DNA of 64,000 bases from Trebouxia sp. TZW2008 (Eukaryota > Chlorophyta > Trebouxiophyceae > Trebouxiales > Trebouxiaceae). Below the pieces are notes generated by a model. It was not told the DNA's origin and searched no databases. It saw nothing but the letters and a program-made list of their open reading frames with translations. The DNA lies in assembly GCA_002118135.1 (NCBI GenBank), contig BDIU01000091.1, positions 1 to 64,000 of the forward strand, written 5' to 3'. Below, piece by piece: positions 12,501-25,100 of this stretch (position 1 is its first letter; each line of letters begins with the position of its first letter). Made by a program: the position numbers and the translations under genes.

Positions 12501-14231
12501 TGAGCATGGTCTCTGCAAAAGACATTACTTGGGGGCACCACTTGCATATTTGACTGCCATAGAATCAATGCCAAAGCCTGCTTGTCATTCATGTCATGGT
12601 GCAGTGATACCATGCTACCTCAGAGCATTCAGATACGTTTGACAGATGGTGACAATCTGCTGCAGCCTGCTGCCCTGAAGCAATTTATCAACAGTACCTG
12701 CCTTTTGGGACAATGCTAGGTTTTAGCAAAGTCAGGTGCTGAGGACAATCTATACCTAGACAATTGCTGAGCATGCAGTGCGCGTCAATGCAACAAAGGC
12801 ATCACAGTCAGGATCATCACCAATCCAAGAAGGTTCAGTCGCTTGACAGGCCGGATGATTGGCGCTGCAAGCTTTGCATTCTTGAGCACGCCCGGCAAAA
12901 AGCACAGGGTGATTGGAGTGCCAACAATGCCCATCACACACAGGGCAATGACCACTCCTTGTGGAGACAGCTTGTTGAAGTGATACCCATATGAGGAGCT
13001 GAGGGTGAACAGAATGTATGCCGCGTTGACAATGCCTACAGCTCCGCCCAGGGCTGGTAGGCACTGCATACAGCATTGAGCAAATGAAGCATAAAGAAAA
13101 CCGGAATGCTGCCAGAATATGATGTGCAGCCTTTCAATGTTTATGCAATTGCTTGAGCATGCAGTGTAAGTCATTGCAGATGCGCTTAGTGTATGTTGTT
13201 ATGAAAGTATGTGCTTCAAGCTTGTTGCAGCTTGATTGATGTTGAGGCAGGATATAGCTTGCTGTAGCAAGCAGTAAGGAAGCATCAAGTTGCAGGACTG
13301 CAACCAATCAGGTGCTTCAATGGACAAGCCCAACAGACAAGCCCACATTGTTCTTTTGCTCGTGCACATCTTGTTGTGCATTGACAATTCAGGGCAGCAC
13401 CACACAAGCATGCAGAACAGTCAGAGCAGTAGTCTATGCCAGAAAGCATGTTACCCATAGCGTCTGATGAAAGGGGTCTTCGCCTCGCATGAGATAAGTT
13501 CGCATTGTCAGGAATATGAAAACCACAATCACTGTTGTGAGAACTGGGACCACAGCCCAAGGTGTGTACACATCACCCATGCCATTATAGGTTCTGGGAT
13601 GCTCTGTGAGATGCAAACCCCAGTTCAGATGTGTCCATCCAGGGTAGACCAGAGCAGTGCCAGCCAAAGCTGCCGCTGCACTCAAAAGTCCACAACTACA
13701 CCATTAGCTCCATACACAAGGTTTCCATGACTATGACGTGTCATTTTGCCAGATTTTGGGGAAGCAATTAGCAGCAAGCAAAACACACGCATACCATAGC
13801 CAAGGTATGGGACAGCAGGAATTTGCAGCCAGAGGGCAACCACCAACCAAACGAGCAGGACCACAGGCCACGCCATCATGGCGTACAATGTCAGTTCTGG
13901 CAGGTCTTGTGTCACAGTCCAATGCGTATTCAAGTAGCCACCGTAAACTGGCGCGAGTCTATCGCCAAACAGCAAAGCTCCTATGAGAGCAGAGACAGCA
14001 CCAAGCGGCGCTGCTATTTGATACTTGACTATCTTTGCGCCGATCGCCGGACCCCAAGCCAAGGCCAGATTATGTGCTCCTGCCATTTCAAACTCGTCTG
14101 GGTCAATGCTGCCGACAGCGTATGCGCTACACTTGGCTTTCCAAGTTCAAATACTCACCTACAGCCATCGAGTTGAGGAAGAGACAGGCCGCGCCGATGG
14201 ACACCATCCACGCGCAAGCATCCAGTGCCAT
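9561..14231 (-). CDS. PiT/PHO4-family phosphate-transporter-like protein, copy C
   Basis: Third member of the tandem cluster, clearly more diverged than A and B. Exon 1 (start 14231) encodes MALDACAWMVSIGAACLF, ending at a GTGAGT donor. The first signature region reads AGAHNLALAWGPAIGAKIV, the second GHAAASVQTVANAFAVMLAIY. Between them are the YPGWTHLNWG block, MRTYLMRGEDPFHQTLWV, KRMNLLGLV and a segment with IHTNAEEFDVHAEVCLG. After it come MVPVSG, GVQIAKISPFRSFVV and VIMVGMAEGVTHVHWRR. The two last exons were placed by splice sites: 9830-9942 (GIYPPSTVPIQELIHAG..., donor GTGACA) and a short final exon ending PPGPAYT, stop at 9561. Those tail exons are not conserved with A/B and are less certain than the core. 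Confidence 0.8.
11071..11118. repeat. (TGAT)n microsatellite
   Basis: About 48 bases of near-perfect TGAT/ATTG units with two interruptions, inside a long intron of transporter copy C. Ordinary slippage repeat. Confidence 0.95.
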
Positions 14232-15086
14232 ATTTCTGGCTGATCGATGTTCTGTCCTCGAGCAGAAAAACAGCAAACCTGTCTCGATCACTGCAGGATC
14301 GCAGCACGATCTCTAGCTCTAGCTACACGTTTATCAGCCAGAGGCACAATAATATCCGCTCGACACATCTGTGCCTCAGAGACCGATGCTTTGGGAACGA
14401 GTCTTGTTGATGAAAATGGCGTTTCAAGTCGAGGTCCGCATGCCCAGCAGTCAGAAAGCGAGATAGCTGCAAGGGAACTTGCTACTTTAGTCATCATAAG
14501 ACTGTGATAGCAATTGCAAGGGCAACAGGCATCAGTCGTCTGTGATGCTGTCGAGATGCCTGTAGACAGTCTGTTGAGTTGACAGGGCTGACTGCTCCCA
14601 GCAGTGATTGCAAGCATGGGCAACGGAACGACCATACATCATCTCAACGATCACTGCACAACTGTAGCAGTAACACTGTATCATGACCTATCGACACAAA
14701 CTCAACTCGGATCTGCAATGTTAGTTATATATATTTATGTGACCGAACCTCTGAATCAAAAGCAACAATCATTCTGATCATGTATGACACTAAAAATGCG
14801 CTGGCACCGCAAACACCATCTGAAAGACATCAAGAAGCTCTAGCGTGTGCACTAAACAACATAGCAATGTGAAGCCACCACTCTTGCGTACCTCAAGCAC
14901 AAACATCACTGCGCTGCAGATACCCAGGAGAAACGGCAAAGGCTGTTGCGTCAAATCACAGCAAGGTGCTCCTCGTGTCACCCATTGCTGCACACAAGTT
15001 TTCCTCAGATAGTGACCCATGCGACCTTGAAGGCTGCAGGTGGACTTGGGACATGACTGAAATGGGCACGCCTTCTCAAGGAGGCA
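14232..15086. other. Intergenic spacer between transporter copies C and D
   Basis: About 855 bases containing the promoter side of copy C and the 3' flank of copy D. Open frames on both strands (for example minus 14288-14635) show no family similarity or splice pattern. No RNA gene or repeat array is seen. Confidence 0.5.
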
Positions 15087-18000
15087 TCATCTGTCCTGAA
15101 TATGGCAAGCCTGAGCTCTGCTTGGCGTCTGCCATGAGGGCAGCTGCCTTTCAGCTGCTCCCTCATTCATCTCAGATTGGATTGTCGTTGGGACACTACA
15201 GAAACGCAGAAGAAAGGCAGGAAGGCTCTGAGCTATGACCTGCATGCCAAGCAAGGAAGCTTGAGCAAGTAGGGCCAGTAATTTGGTGATCTGAAAGCAG
15301 ACTCGAAAACTGCGCTCATGAACAAGCTTTGGGAAAACGCTGACATCACAGTAAGTAGGGTTGAAGCTTGCATGAACACTCTCAGACTTGATCATGCAGC
15401 AGGGCCGGAACCTAAGTGCACTGCGCAGGTGGAGCATGTCATCAAAAGCACCAACAGTTGTTGCAGCCCACTGCAGCTTACCTGTGACTGAACAGCTCTG
15501 TGACCTGTTTAATGGGTTTTGGTAGCATCGTCAACTACTGATGGGGCATAGACTCCTGCACATCATACAATCAGCATACTCTAGGATTGCACACACTCAC
15601 CAGAATTATTTGCTGGTGGTTGGCACGTGTAGCGTTTTCAGATTTCCATGCAGTGTATACTTGGCTGCAAGTGCGAGCTGACTGGTTGGTGAAGTGCTGC
15701 ATGCTGACGGAAAATGCACAGATGAAAGCATCTGGCAACATGTGGCATGCTACCAAGTTGGTACATGCAGAGCAGAGGCAAAAGGGCCCTGGAGAAACAG
15801 GACAGGGTACCAAAAATAATGCGACGAAGGCAGGTGAAGTATACACAAGACAAGCAGTCTCATAAACAGGTATATGCTGCGAAGAGAACACACATCGTTG
15901 ACATGGGTAAAGCTCACCTAGAATCTCACAGCAAGCATGTGCAGATGCAGGCAACAGATGATTTTGCTTGAGCTGATATGCAAAAGCACAAGATTTACCT
16001 TGAGCTACAAGACCATATGTACTGACCATAACAGCAGCAAATCCCACAACATACCAAACCAAAGTCATCCACACTTTCTTCCAGTTGACATGCGAGGACC
16101 CCTCAGCTAGACCCACTGCTGTGACAGCTGTCACCTGTAAGACCAGACTGGGCTACATTGCAGTACAGCCCATGATGCAGCAACAAATAGTACTTGGACT
16201 GTACAGAGTAACAGGAATGATCTACCACGGAAAGATGACTGCTCAAAACAGCATGCAACAGTAACTTCTTTGATTGTGCAGCATGCCTCCATGCAACAGA
16301 CAGGTTTCAATTCGCTCCAGCTGAGATGTGTATAGATGCTGCGCATGTCTGGAGTTGACAATTGAGGCACTGAGTAATGTCGATGATGCAGCAATATTCT
16401 CTGGTTTGCTAGCAGGGCAAGTGTCTTACAATGACGTAGGTGATGGTTCCTCCCTTGAATTTCAGCAAAGCCATGATAGTCAGCGTCGTCGCTGTCATTG
16501 TGGTTACCACAAAGCTTCTAAATGGCGTCATTTTGGCTATTTGCGCCCCTGCATGTTACACCATACATCTCACGGGTTGCCACGCTTATACAGTGCTCGT
16601 ACCATGCTGATCTTGCACATTGCCCAATATGATAACTGCATGGCTGCTACGTGTTAGCCTTCATTGTGAGCATGTATTGGTTTGATCACTGCTGCAGGCT
16701 TCACTTCATGTACTTTCTGCAGTCGAGTTTCTTGCATGAGCAATGCCTGCACGAGGACAAGTGCCCGACCCATCTTCCAAGATGAAGCCAGTGAACAGCA
16801 ATCACAGGAGATGGCCTGCATGTGTTGATTAAAAAGGTGCAGTAATGTTTCTTGTCAAGATCCACAGCGTCAGGATATCTTGTTGTAAGGACAGCGCAAC
16901 TGGGAGTCAGCTGCTACCTTCTGACTGCAGCGGTAAGTTTGAGTGAGAACAAGATGATATCAGCATGCACCTTTTTGATGACCAAAGCAATTGCTACAAG
17001 ACAATTTGCTGAAGCACTCATGATGAGGTCTCAGGACTCACCTGTGATAGGCACCAGCCTTGCACCTAGCACCACAGTACCCAGTGCCATGCCAAAGGCA
17101 CCCACAGCACGCAGAGGATAGCCAACAGGGGCAGTTGCTGAAACTGAGCTGGTCTTGTGTATATGGTACATCAGGGAGTAGATGCCGCAAGATGTCCGTA
17201 CGTTGTTTGCAGCATAGGCGATGGAGACAATCATGCATGTGATCACCTGCATGCCACAACAGTGTTTGTGCCGGCTGCAGTATGGTGAACATAAGCAAAT
17301 GTTTTGTCCAGCTGATCTTTCTACATACAAGTAAGATCAAAAGAGCAGACAGTCAATAGAGACTGTTGTGTGGGTTGACGATCTGTCTGCATTGCCTGTG
17401 AGTTGTGAGCCGACATGAGCAAAGATCAAAATACTGACCTGCAGAGGTGCAAAGCATTCCTCTGCTGCTGGTTCAAACTCCTCTGCAGTGCTGTGAATGC
17501 GCAGGAGCACAGGATCAGCAGCTACATCTGCCAGGATGTCAGCCTCAAACAGCCAGGCATGTGCGCGCTGCAGCCAGCCTGACATATCGCTGAACTTCTC
17601 ATCTGTTGCAATGTCTTTGACAGTGGCCTCATCCTGCACAGCAACTATTAAGATTCCCGCCACTCTTCCATAAGACAGATCGTTACAGCATGCCTGCTTG
17701 AGATTGCTATCTGCCTGCAGATTGCTGCAGCTGCAGCTGAACGATGATTGTGCCAAACAGTCAAGACAGCTCCTGGTAGAGCAAGGTCTTGAGGCGCATT
17801 ATGACTTCCAGCTGGACAGGTAACGCTTGATCACTTGAGAGGAAATGCTTGCAATGTCTTTGCTGCTGGACCAGACCATGCAGATGGGTTAGACCAAAAA
17901 ATCCCATCTTGACATGCAGCATATGCTAGGTTGAACTTACCAAGCCCAGCAGATTCATTCTCTTGATGGTGATAGCAGTGCGATTGCCAGTTCTGAGCTT

Positions 18001-19296
18001 GTGTGACATGTGGGGCATCACCAAGCAGGTGATCAGACAGCCAGCTGAGCCTGCTATCACCAGTAGCATGACAATGCTTTGGGCAGACCAGTTAATCACC
18101 ACTTGCATGCCCTGGGCTGAGCCAATGGAATACACCAGGTCAGCAACCCAGATGATAGAACAGCAGCATGCTAGAGCTGGCATGGCCTGCAAGCATTGAC
18201 AGGGCCGTCCCTCAGTGAGTCTGACGTCTCTTTGCAAGGTGGCATTGCTGCACCATGAACAGCTGACAGCAGTTTAGACCAGACAACACATGTAGCTACT
18301 GCATCAATATGCATAAATGTGGGCGAGTGGAGAAGGTCAAACGAAAATTCATCATTCTCATGAGAGACATTGTGAACTCTTATGATGGAGTGGAGCCTTC
18401 TTTGAATCCGAATTGCTGAACAAAACTGCGTGAACATGCAGCTGACTTGCCAATGAAGGCATTGCTATTTGTGGAGTGACTGCACAGTACAGCGCTATGC
18501 TCACCCACAGCACTTTGTGGAATGGGTCCTCTCCTCTCAACAAGCATGTCCGCATGAGCAGAAACAGCAACGTCACAGTGGTGAGTGACAGCGTTGGACC
18601 AACCAGCCAGGTCAAAAAGACCGGACCCAGACCAGAAAGAAAGGGCGGCTGACTTAGAGCAGCACCGCCATCAATACTTGCCACCCCAGGAAAAACAAAG
18701 GCGGCGCCTATGGTGCTGGCCACTGCATCCAGCAGCATATTGTTTACAGCCAAGAAATTGCCGCTTGCTTCAAGCCTAAAACCTTGCAGAATTTGCAAGA
18801 TTGCACATGGCACAACAAGAAGAGCTTACCAGAGCCCAAGTAGACGGGGATCAGGATCCGCTTCCAGATGGCAAGAAACTGCCATGTCACTGTGGTGATG
18901 ATGGTCCACCCAATCGCATATAAAGTCAGGCCTGGATATGGTTTGAGAACTGTCCAATCATACAAAATGCCCGCAAACACAGGAGTTGAACGAGGGCCAA
19001 AGCAGATTGTGCCAATGATCTGACACATGACTCCCAGGAGGATAGCTGTTCTGAGTGAGACAACTTTGGATCCAATGACTGTACCCCAAGTGTTGGCCAG
19101 CATGTTTGCGCCTGCAGAAGTAGTCGAAGTCAAAAAAGCCACTGACGGCTGGCAAACTGGTCGGGTCTTGGCGTACTACACCGATAGATAGTCGGTGCCA
19201 GAACGCCGGACACAGTGTCGTACCGACGGCAAAGGCGTTCAAAAAGGCAAATATGCCTCCAAATATCAGCACCCATTCCGTATGATCCATGATCAA
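15087..19296 (-). CDS. PiT/PHO4-family phosphate-transporter-like protein, copy D
   Basis: Fourth member, and the one closest to canonical PiT proteins in its first signature: GANMLANTWGTVIGSKVV compared with the family pattern GANDVANAFGTSVGSK. The acidic residue is replaced by methionine. The second half reads AYAANNVRTSCG where GANDVANAIG is expected. Other blocks: FPGVASIDGGAAL, MRTCLLRGEDPFHKVLWV, IKRMNLLGL, IHSTAEEFEPAAEECFAPLQ, RLVPITG, GAQIAKMTPFRSFVVTT, and VTAVGLAEGSSHVNWKKVW. N-terminus MIMDHTEWVLIFGG; a start at the second Met (19290) is equally possible. The final exon (stop 15087) is assigned only by an acceptor and an open frame (VIAQSLPAFLLRF...) and may be wrong. Exon structure matches the other three copies. 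Confidence 0.8.
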
Positions 19297-19497
19297 GCCA
19301 ATCAGGCTTGATGCAAGCTCAAATCAAAGCTTCGCAGCAACCTCTATCTGCCAAACGGCCGACGGAAGTACAGTTTAACATGACTAAAGAAGCATGCTTG
19401 TGGACTTGATGGTGGGAGCTAACGCTGCTCAAGTCGCAAGGTTGTCAGCGATAACACCTGATGTTACATCGCCAATCCTGCAAGTTTGATCCAATCC

Positions 19498-20638
19498 TCA
19501 TCGCGGCACACATCGTCGTACAAATGCAGTGAGCTCGTCTACATGTCCTGTCAAGGCAGAACAGTTGACTGAGATGACTAAGGTGCCGTTCTTCTTCTGC
19601 AGGACATCGAAGGTAAATTCTTCATTGACATTGCCAATAATATCGACCGACTTTGCACCTCCGCTATCCTCCAAAGTGTTCTGTGTTTGCCGTATTTGAT
19701 TTCTGCAAGGCACAGCAAATTGAGGTGTCAGCCCATGTTCCTCAAATGACACTTAGGCCAGTGCCAAAAGCTGCGATACGCAAGCTTACATTTCTCTTTC
19801 TAAGCGCTTTCGCACAAAATCCACGGTGTGCGCTTTTGCGCCCTCATCAGATTTGTTGCAAGCAATCAGCACAGGTATGCGATGCTTGCGCACAGCCGAA
19901 TGGGCCAAAATCTCCAGCAATTGCCTGCATGACAGATTTGTTGTTTGCACCGCTGAGTGTTGAACGCATATGTGCCCATACATTCTGCACATCACAGCAT
20001 CGAGCACCTACTCTGCAACAGCTGTCTTTTGTCCCATGAAGTCTACTGAGTCTACCACGAATACAATCCCTCGTGCACTGTTGAGGTAACCCTGGAACTG
20101 GTTGCGCACTTTGGGATGACCTGGAACATCTATCAGATGTACTGGCTTGGCCTGCTGTGCCTGAGACACAACTTACGTGTGTTGACCATACCATGAAAGC
20201 AGCTTGTAGGGCCTTTGCTGGCGACTCGATGGGGCGTGATCAGCTTGCTGCCTGAGCACTTACCTTTTCCGAAGCAAATGCGAACGTTCCAGCATTCTCT
20301 TGCATAGACGCGACTGTTCCGTTATGTGTGCTACCATCTCTTAGTTGATAAAACAGGGTGGTTTTGCCAGAACCAGAAGGCCCCAACAACAGTACTGAGT
20401 TCCCTTTTCGACTGGACAGTAGCAAGCGCAACACGGCTGCAGCGCATGAACAAAACGATCATGCGCCAGTCCAAGCAACCTGTGCATGAGCTTGAGCATG
20501 GGAGTTTATACCTACGATGAAAAGCAGTATAGCTAGACCAACAAGAGTCGTCAAAAATCTCGAGCTTTGCAGTGCTCCTGCTAGGTCCTGCTCGATGTGC
20601 AGGTCAACTTTCGGCGCTGCCTGATCTACCGAGTCCAT
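19498..20638 (-). CDS. SRPRB: Signal recognition particle receptor subunit beta
   Basis: Small Ras/Arf-like GTPase that anchors the SRP receptor alpha subunit at the ER membrane for co-translational targeting. Five exons were joined by hand. Exon 1 encodes MDSVDQAAPKVDLHIEQDL and a membrane anchor (FLTTLVGLAILLFIV). Exon 2 has the P-loop GPSGSGKTT and ends at a GTAAGT donor (20264). Exon 3 carries the G3-type motif DVPGHPKVR and the GIVFVVDSVDF strand. Exon 4 carries the G4 motif NKSD in IPVLIACNKSDEGAKAH. The last exon ends CSALTGHVDELTAFVRRC..., typical of the SRPRB C-terminus. Length (about 260-270 residues) fits the family. The gene is divergent from NDUFB9 with 176 bases between start codons. 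Confidence 0.95.
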
Positions 20639-20814
20639 CTCAACAAATCAGTTCACGGCGTTGAAATTCGGTCGAAAGCAACCAGCTCACCATCAGTTGA
20701 ACTGCTTCAGCTCGCAATGGCTTTTGGGTACTTGTTCGTCTTTTCTGTCCTTATGCTTTTGTGAAGTGTGCAAATCGCACAAGTTGACCCCGTCAGCGCT
20801 AATTCTTTTTAAGG
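20639..20814. promoter_or_regulatory. Compact bidirectional promoter, SRPRB / NDUFB9
   Basis: Only 176 bases separate the two divergent start codons, so both 5' UTRs and both promoters must lie here. An intron-like stretch at about 20760-20813 (GTGAAG ... CTAAT ... TTTTTAAG) sits directly before the NDUFB9 ATG and may be a 5'-UTR intron. No TATA box is obvious. Confidence 0.55.
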
Positions 20815-21581
20815 ATGAGCTTGCGAGCTCTACAGCAGCAGCGGGCACGTCTGTTGTATCGACACTCATTGAAGACCATGCTGTACTGGGCTGTAGATAG
20901 AAATCTTTGGTTCAGTGAGGTAAAGTCTCGCTCAAGCCTCACGAGCTGTGCCTCCCTCGACTCGGCTAGACTCCTTGACTCTTGTGCAGGCAGCAAAACT
21001 GAGGGCGGAGTTTGATCAGAACATAAGCATCGTAAGCATAGTCTGTATGTCAGACTTGGTCCACAACCACCTGCATGCAATCACTGTTCCGGGCGTTTGT
21101 AGGCTGAGTCAGCGCAGATCGATAGGCTGCTCAACAGAGGGGAAGCAAAATTGCGTGAGTATGCTCATCCAGATCCATACATAGGTAAGATCCTGCATTC
21201 CCAGTGTGAAGTTAGCCACTGTACTGGTGCCATACCTGCATGTTGCTGTGCACTAGTGTGGATTGGGCATTGTATCAGTACTATTGTCGAAGTAGAACAC
21301 TCTGGATTGCTTCAACATCTTGCCATGACAAAATGCCAATCAGCAGCGTGAAATCAACAACACTTGCATCATGAGGCCAAAGTGACCTGGCCATTGCATC
21401 AAGCCACTGTACATCATGTCTAGTCAAGTAGCAGCATGACTTGAATGAGCTGTGCGTTTGCTCTGCAGTGCCATACTATCCAGGCGGATCTTTGTATGCA
21501 CGCAATCCTCCTGTGCAACCAGAGGTAAAGTGTTGAGCTTTGCTGCGATGTCATGCTGCTCTATCACTCCTGCAGGACTGA
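20815..21581 (+). CDS. NDUFB9: Mitochondrial complex I LYR subunit NDUFB9/B22
   Basis: Accessory subunit of the membrane arm of NADH:ubiquinone oxidoreductase, LYR-motif family, inner mitochondrial membrane. Five small exons, all with clean borders: 20815-20919, 20990-21031, 21103-21184, 21469-21524, 21576-21581. The joined product is 96 residues. It starts MSLRALQQQRARLLYRHSLK (LYR motif at 14-16), followed by MLYWAVDRNLWFSE, KLRAEFDQN, QIDRLLNRGEAKLREY and the signature HPDPYIVPYYPGGSLYARNP. This matches the plant B22 protein (HPDPYIVPWAPGGSK) and human NDUFB9 (HPQPYIFPDSPGG). The last exon adds one residue and the stop. Plant homologues are only slightly longer. No single reading frame shows the gene because every exon is short. 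Confidence 0.95.
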
Positions 21582-22143
21582 TCACCTCAGCTGCTGCATG
21601 TGACTTGCAGTACACCCAGACAATGGACTTCACAAGAGAGGATGAGTGCAAGAACTACAATTTTTCACACCACTGATCAGGACTTATCAGCTGTATGAAA
21701 CAGCCTGTGCAATCAGTCAATTTGAAAGTTCCTGGCATTAAGGCTGGCATGTTGCTCAGCTTTCACATGTTAAGCACAAGCAATCAGACAGATGCTCTGC
21801 CACAGCACTTGGTCAGACATGTACCTCCAGACTCTGGATTGCAGCATCTCAGCTCTTCTGCCTTACAGAGCAAGAGAATGGGGTCAGCACGCGGAGCTTG
21901 TGATGTGTTCAATCAGCTAGCAGAGCACTGTTTGCATTGAATTGAAGAAGTGCGCTGTCCGCTGGTCAAGTGAAATCCAGTATGGCCATGTAACATAACC
22001 AACTCCTGGCAATGCTGAAGCAGGCCAGATGCACTGCAAGGTTGTGCATGATGGTAGATGTCTCAACAGGACAGCACGAGATATTTTGCTAGCCCTGAGC
22101 AAGCAGATACGGCTCCAGATCCAGGTTCCCAGCTTGAAGTGCG

Positions 22144-25100
22144 TTATGAGGCCTCTCCTGGCTTTGGTCCAAGGTCCTGCTTGTCAAAGCGGTCCTCATC
22201 AAAGAAAGTTGCAGAGACTGTGCGACCACCAAAGAATCTGCCCCCAAGGTCAACGACTGACTGCAAGCACCCATAGCACACTGTTCAGCACAGTGAAGCG
22301 TTTTGAGCAAGGGTTGTCAACATAGTGCATCAAAGTACTGCAGCAGCTTGAGATTTCAGGGTGCTAGGTGTGCCCATTGTATGCATGTGCAATGTCAGGA
22401 CCACACCCAGCATGTGATCCTCATTATGTTCATCATGATCGTGTATGATGTGACATGAGCTGCATAATCTGGCTGGCCAACGACTCACCGTTCTGAAGCA
22501 GAGGGTCTATGGACAGCCTGAAGTCATAACGTACCTTGGTATACACAGTCAATGCTTCAAAACCATGCATGGAACTGCTCCTGCAACTGCGCGTAATGCA
22601 AGCATCAGGCCTTACCTTAGTAGCTTGCTCCATTCGTTCAAACTCCACAAAAATCCGCACTGCCTGGTCGTCAGGATAGCCCGCAGTCGTGACCTCAAAG
22701 ATCATGACTGACTGCACCGTGCCATACTTGCTGCACTCATTGGCCACTTCATCTTCCAAGTCAGGGTCCACCTCTCCAGGGCCCACCATGTTGCGCAACA
22801 GCACCACTCGTGTGGGTGTGCCCATGATCATGCCACCCTGCATTTCCATGAGCACTGGTGTAGGTTTGCTGCACAGTTGCACCATCTGTCTGAAAGCGCC
22901 AAGGGTGATGCCAAAGCACCATGGACTAAGGCTGGGAATCTTGCACATCTGCAATGGAGATGCAGACTGCTGCACATCTCAATGTAGGAATGCACAAAGT
23001 CACCTCATCTCATTCACGAATTAGGATGTCACAGCTGTTGATGTGCAGCCCTAGGCACAAGAGGTAGCCACAACATACAGGTGTCAGCATAGCTGCACAC
23101 ATGAGCAGTCAAGAACAGCTAATTGCCTGCATCTACGGCTAGCGCAGTCTTATCACCTGCCAAGGGTGCTTGCAGGTGCAGCAGTACTAGACTGCTAATA
23201 TACAAACTTCTGGAAATTGTTGAGTGCTGCATCTTGTCAGTATGATCTCAAAGATTGGCAGATAGCAGGGCTCATGACCTTAAGGCATGTTGTATGAATC
23301 TACCAAATTGTGTTGCTTTTCATGCACCAAATCATGTTCACTTGATGAGCGTGCTACAGTGCTTGATGCAAGAGGCTTGTACCATAGGCAATGGCCTCTA
23401 ACACGTTGCAGTGATGCGAGAGGAGTTTACCTTGGGTTTTTTAGCAGGAGGGGCCATTTCTGATGCTGGGGATTGAGCAGCTGGGCTGGACACAATGGTG
23501 CCCCCTCTCTTGTCTGTCTTCTGGACCATGAGAGGGTTCACTATGCCCTGCAGTGAGCACACGAGTTGCAGACATTGTCAGTCAGTATGTTGACTAGACC
23601 CTGCATCGGGGTGCTTAGTTGCATAACACTTATGCACATGAACATTTTGAGCAGCAATGCAGCATCTCGCAGACTTTGCTATGCATTATACTGTGAGATG
23701 CTGGCCGTCATGCCGTCCTGCAGCAAGCAGGGGCTCCCAGGCGTGCAATTTGCAGGACATTGCATAGCAAACACATCCAGATCAGCTGAGACCTGCTATT
23801 GCCAAGAGCTTCGAGTTACTGCAGTGATCCTGAGAGCACTGACACGTCAGAGCAGATTATGTGTCATGAACACACACAAGCATTGAGCACATGCTGCAAG
23901 GTCAACACAGTAACATAGTTTCACTATATTACATTAGTGACCGGGTCACATTCAAGTTGCTTTGATGCTGTATCCTGACTTCTGCAGATCATTCTCAGCA
24001 TCAATGCATGGAACCTCCTTCATGAGTACAGGCTGAACCTGAAGCTTCATCCTAAATTGTGCACAGCAATGGCAGCACCAGCGCAGCATTGCTTCCCAGC
24101 CCCAGCCCACACCTTTCAATCTGACTTGGACAAAAGAGCATTCCCAGGCCGACAACACCAGGTAATAGCAGGTGAGTCCAGGTGATGCCAAGATATATTT
24201 GCAATACTCCACGCCTTGGGCTGTATCAGCATTGTGTCTTACAGGTGCATTCTGTCCCAGCCCAGGCCCGGGTTTCCCAGCAAAGTGCATGTCATCAAAA
24301 GCATTATGCGGCATAGTTGTTGAACTTGCTCCAGCCCAGAAACAGGCATGCATACACACAACATATTGAACAAAAGATAACAGATTACCTGTTTATTGCG
24401 TCCCAGCCCAAGGCCAGACTTCCAGCCCATCTTCTCCATCATCCTGGCGGCTAGATCCATGCCTCTTGCGCCAGGGTTTTGAGCCATGGCTTCAGCCACC
24501 TGGGCTGCCTGCTCAGGAGGAGCACCAGCTGCTGCAGCAGCTGCCCCCACAGCTGCCGTGCCACCTCTACTCAGCCTGCCAGCACAGCATGACAGCGTGA
24601 GCAGCAGTGCAAGCAGGCCAGGCAGATGCAAATGGTTTCTGTTGATTCTTCTTTGCTGTTACCTGTGTAAACTCCAAGTTTTACAGGCAATGCACCAATG
24701 TCTGCGGTGGCCAGGTAGCTCACATATTTTGCTGTGCTGGTTATCAAGTGAATGGAATCCAGCAGCGTGTTTTGGACTTCCTGATCTGTGACAAATTTTG
24801 CACTGAACACACACTTATGCAGAGTGAAACAATGCGCACAGCAAGAAGTTGAGCGGGCCCCACATGGCGCGTCTGGCAAACGCCTCCTCCCCTGAGAGAG
24901 CAAGGGCTGCTTCACGGTCCTGCCCTGGCGCCTGCAAAGAGGCCTGGCTGACAGCTGGCGGGTCAGGGGGCTTTTGCTGCATGGCCAACACGGCCTTTGC
25001 TGCTGCCTGCAATCAATGAAGCTGTGGCAACAACGTTCACCTGTACGCCAAGCTGTATAGCAGAGAAATGGGAAGTCAAGCTGTCAAGCATCATGACGTA

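Noticed and set aside
20716..20817. Upstream ATG giving MAFGYLFVFSVLMLL fused to NDUFB9
   Set aside because: Plant and animal NDUFB9 proteins begin just before the LYR motif and lack a hydrophobic leader. The stretch is more likely 5' UTR with a small intron.
22029..22325. Plus-strand open frame ending ...RPPKNLPPRSTTD that looked like a gene end
   Set aside because: Its complement is the last SPF45 exon (GGRFFGGRTVSATFF), which completes the RRM in phase. The plus-strand frame is a shadow.
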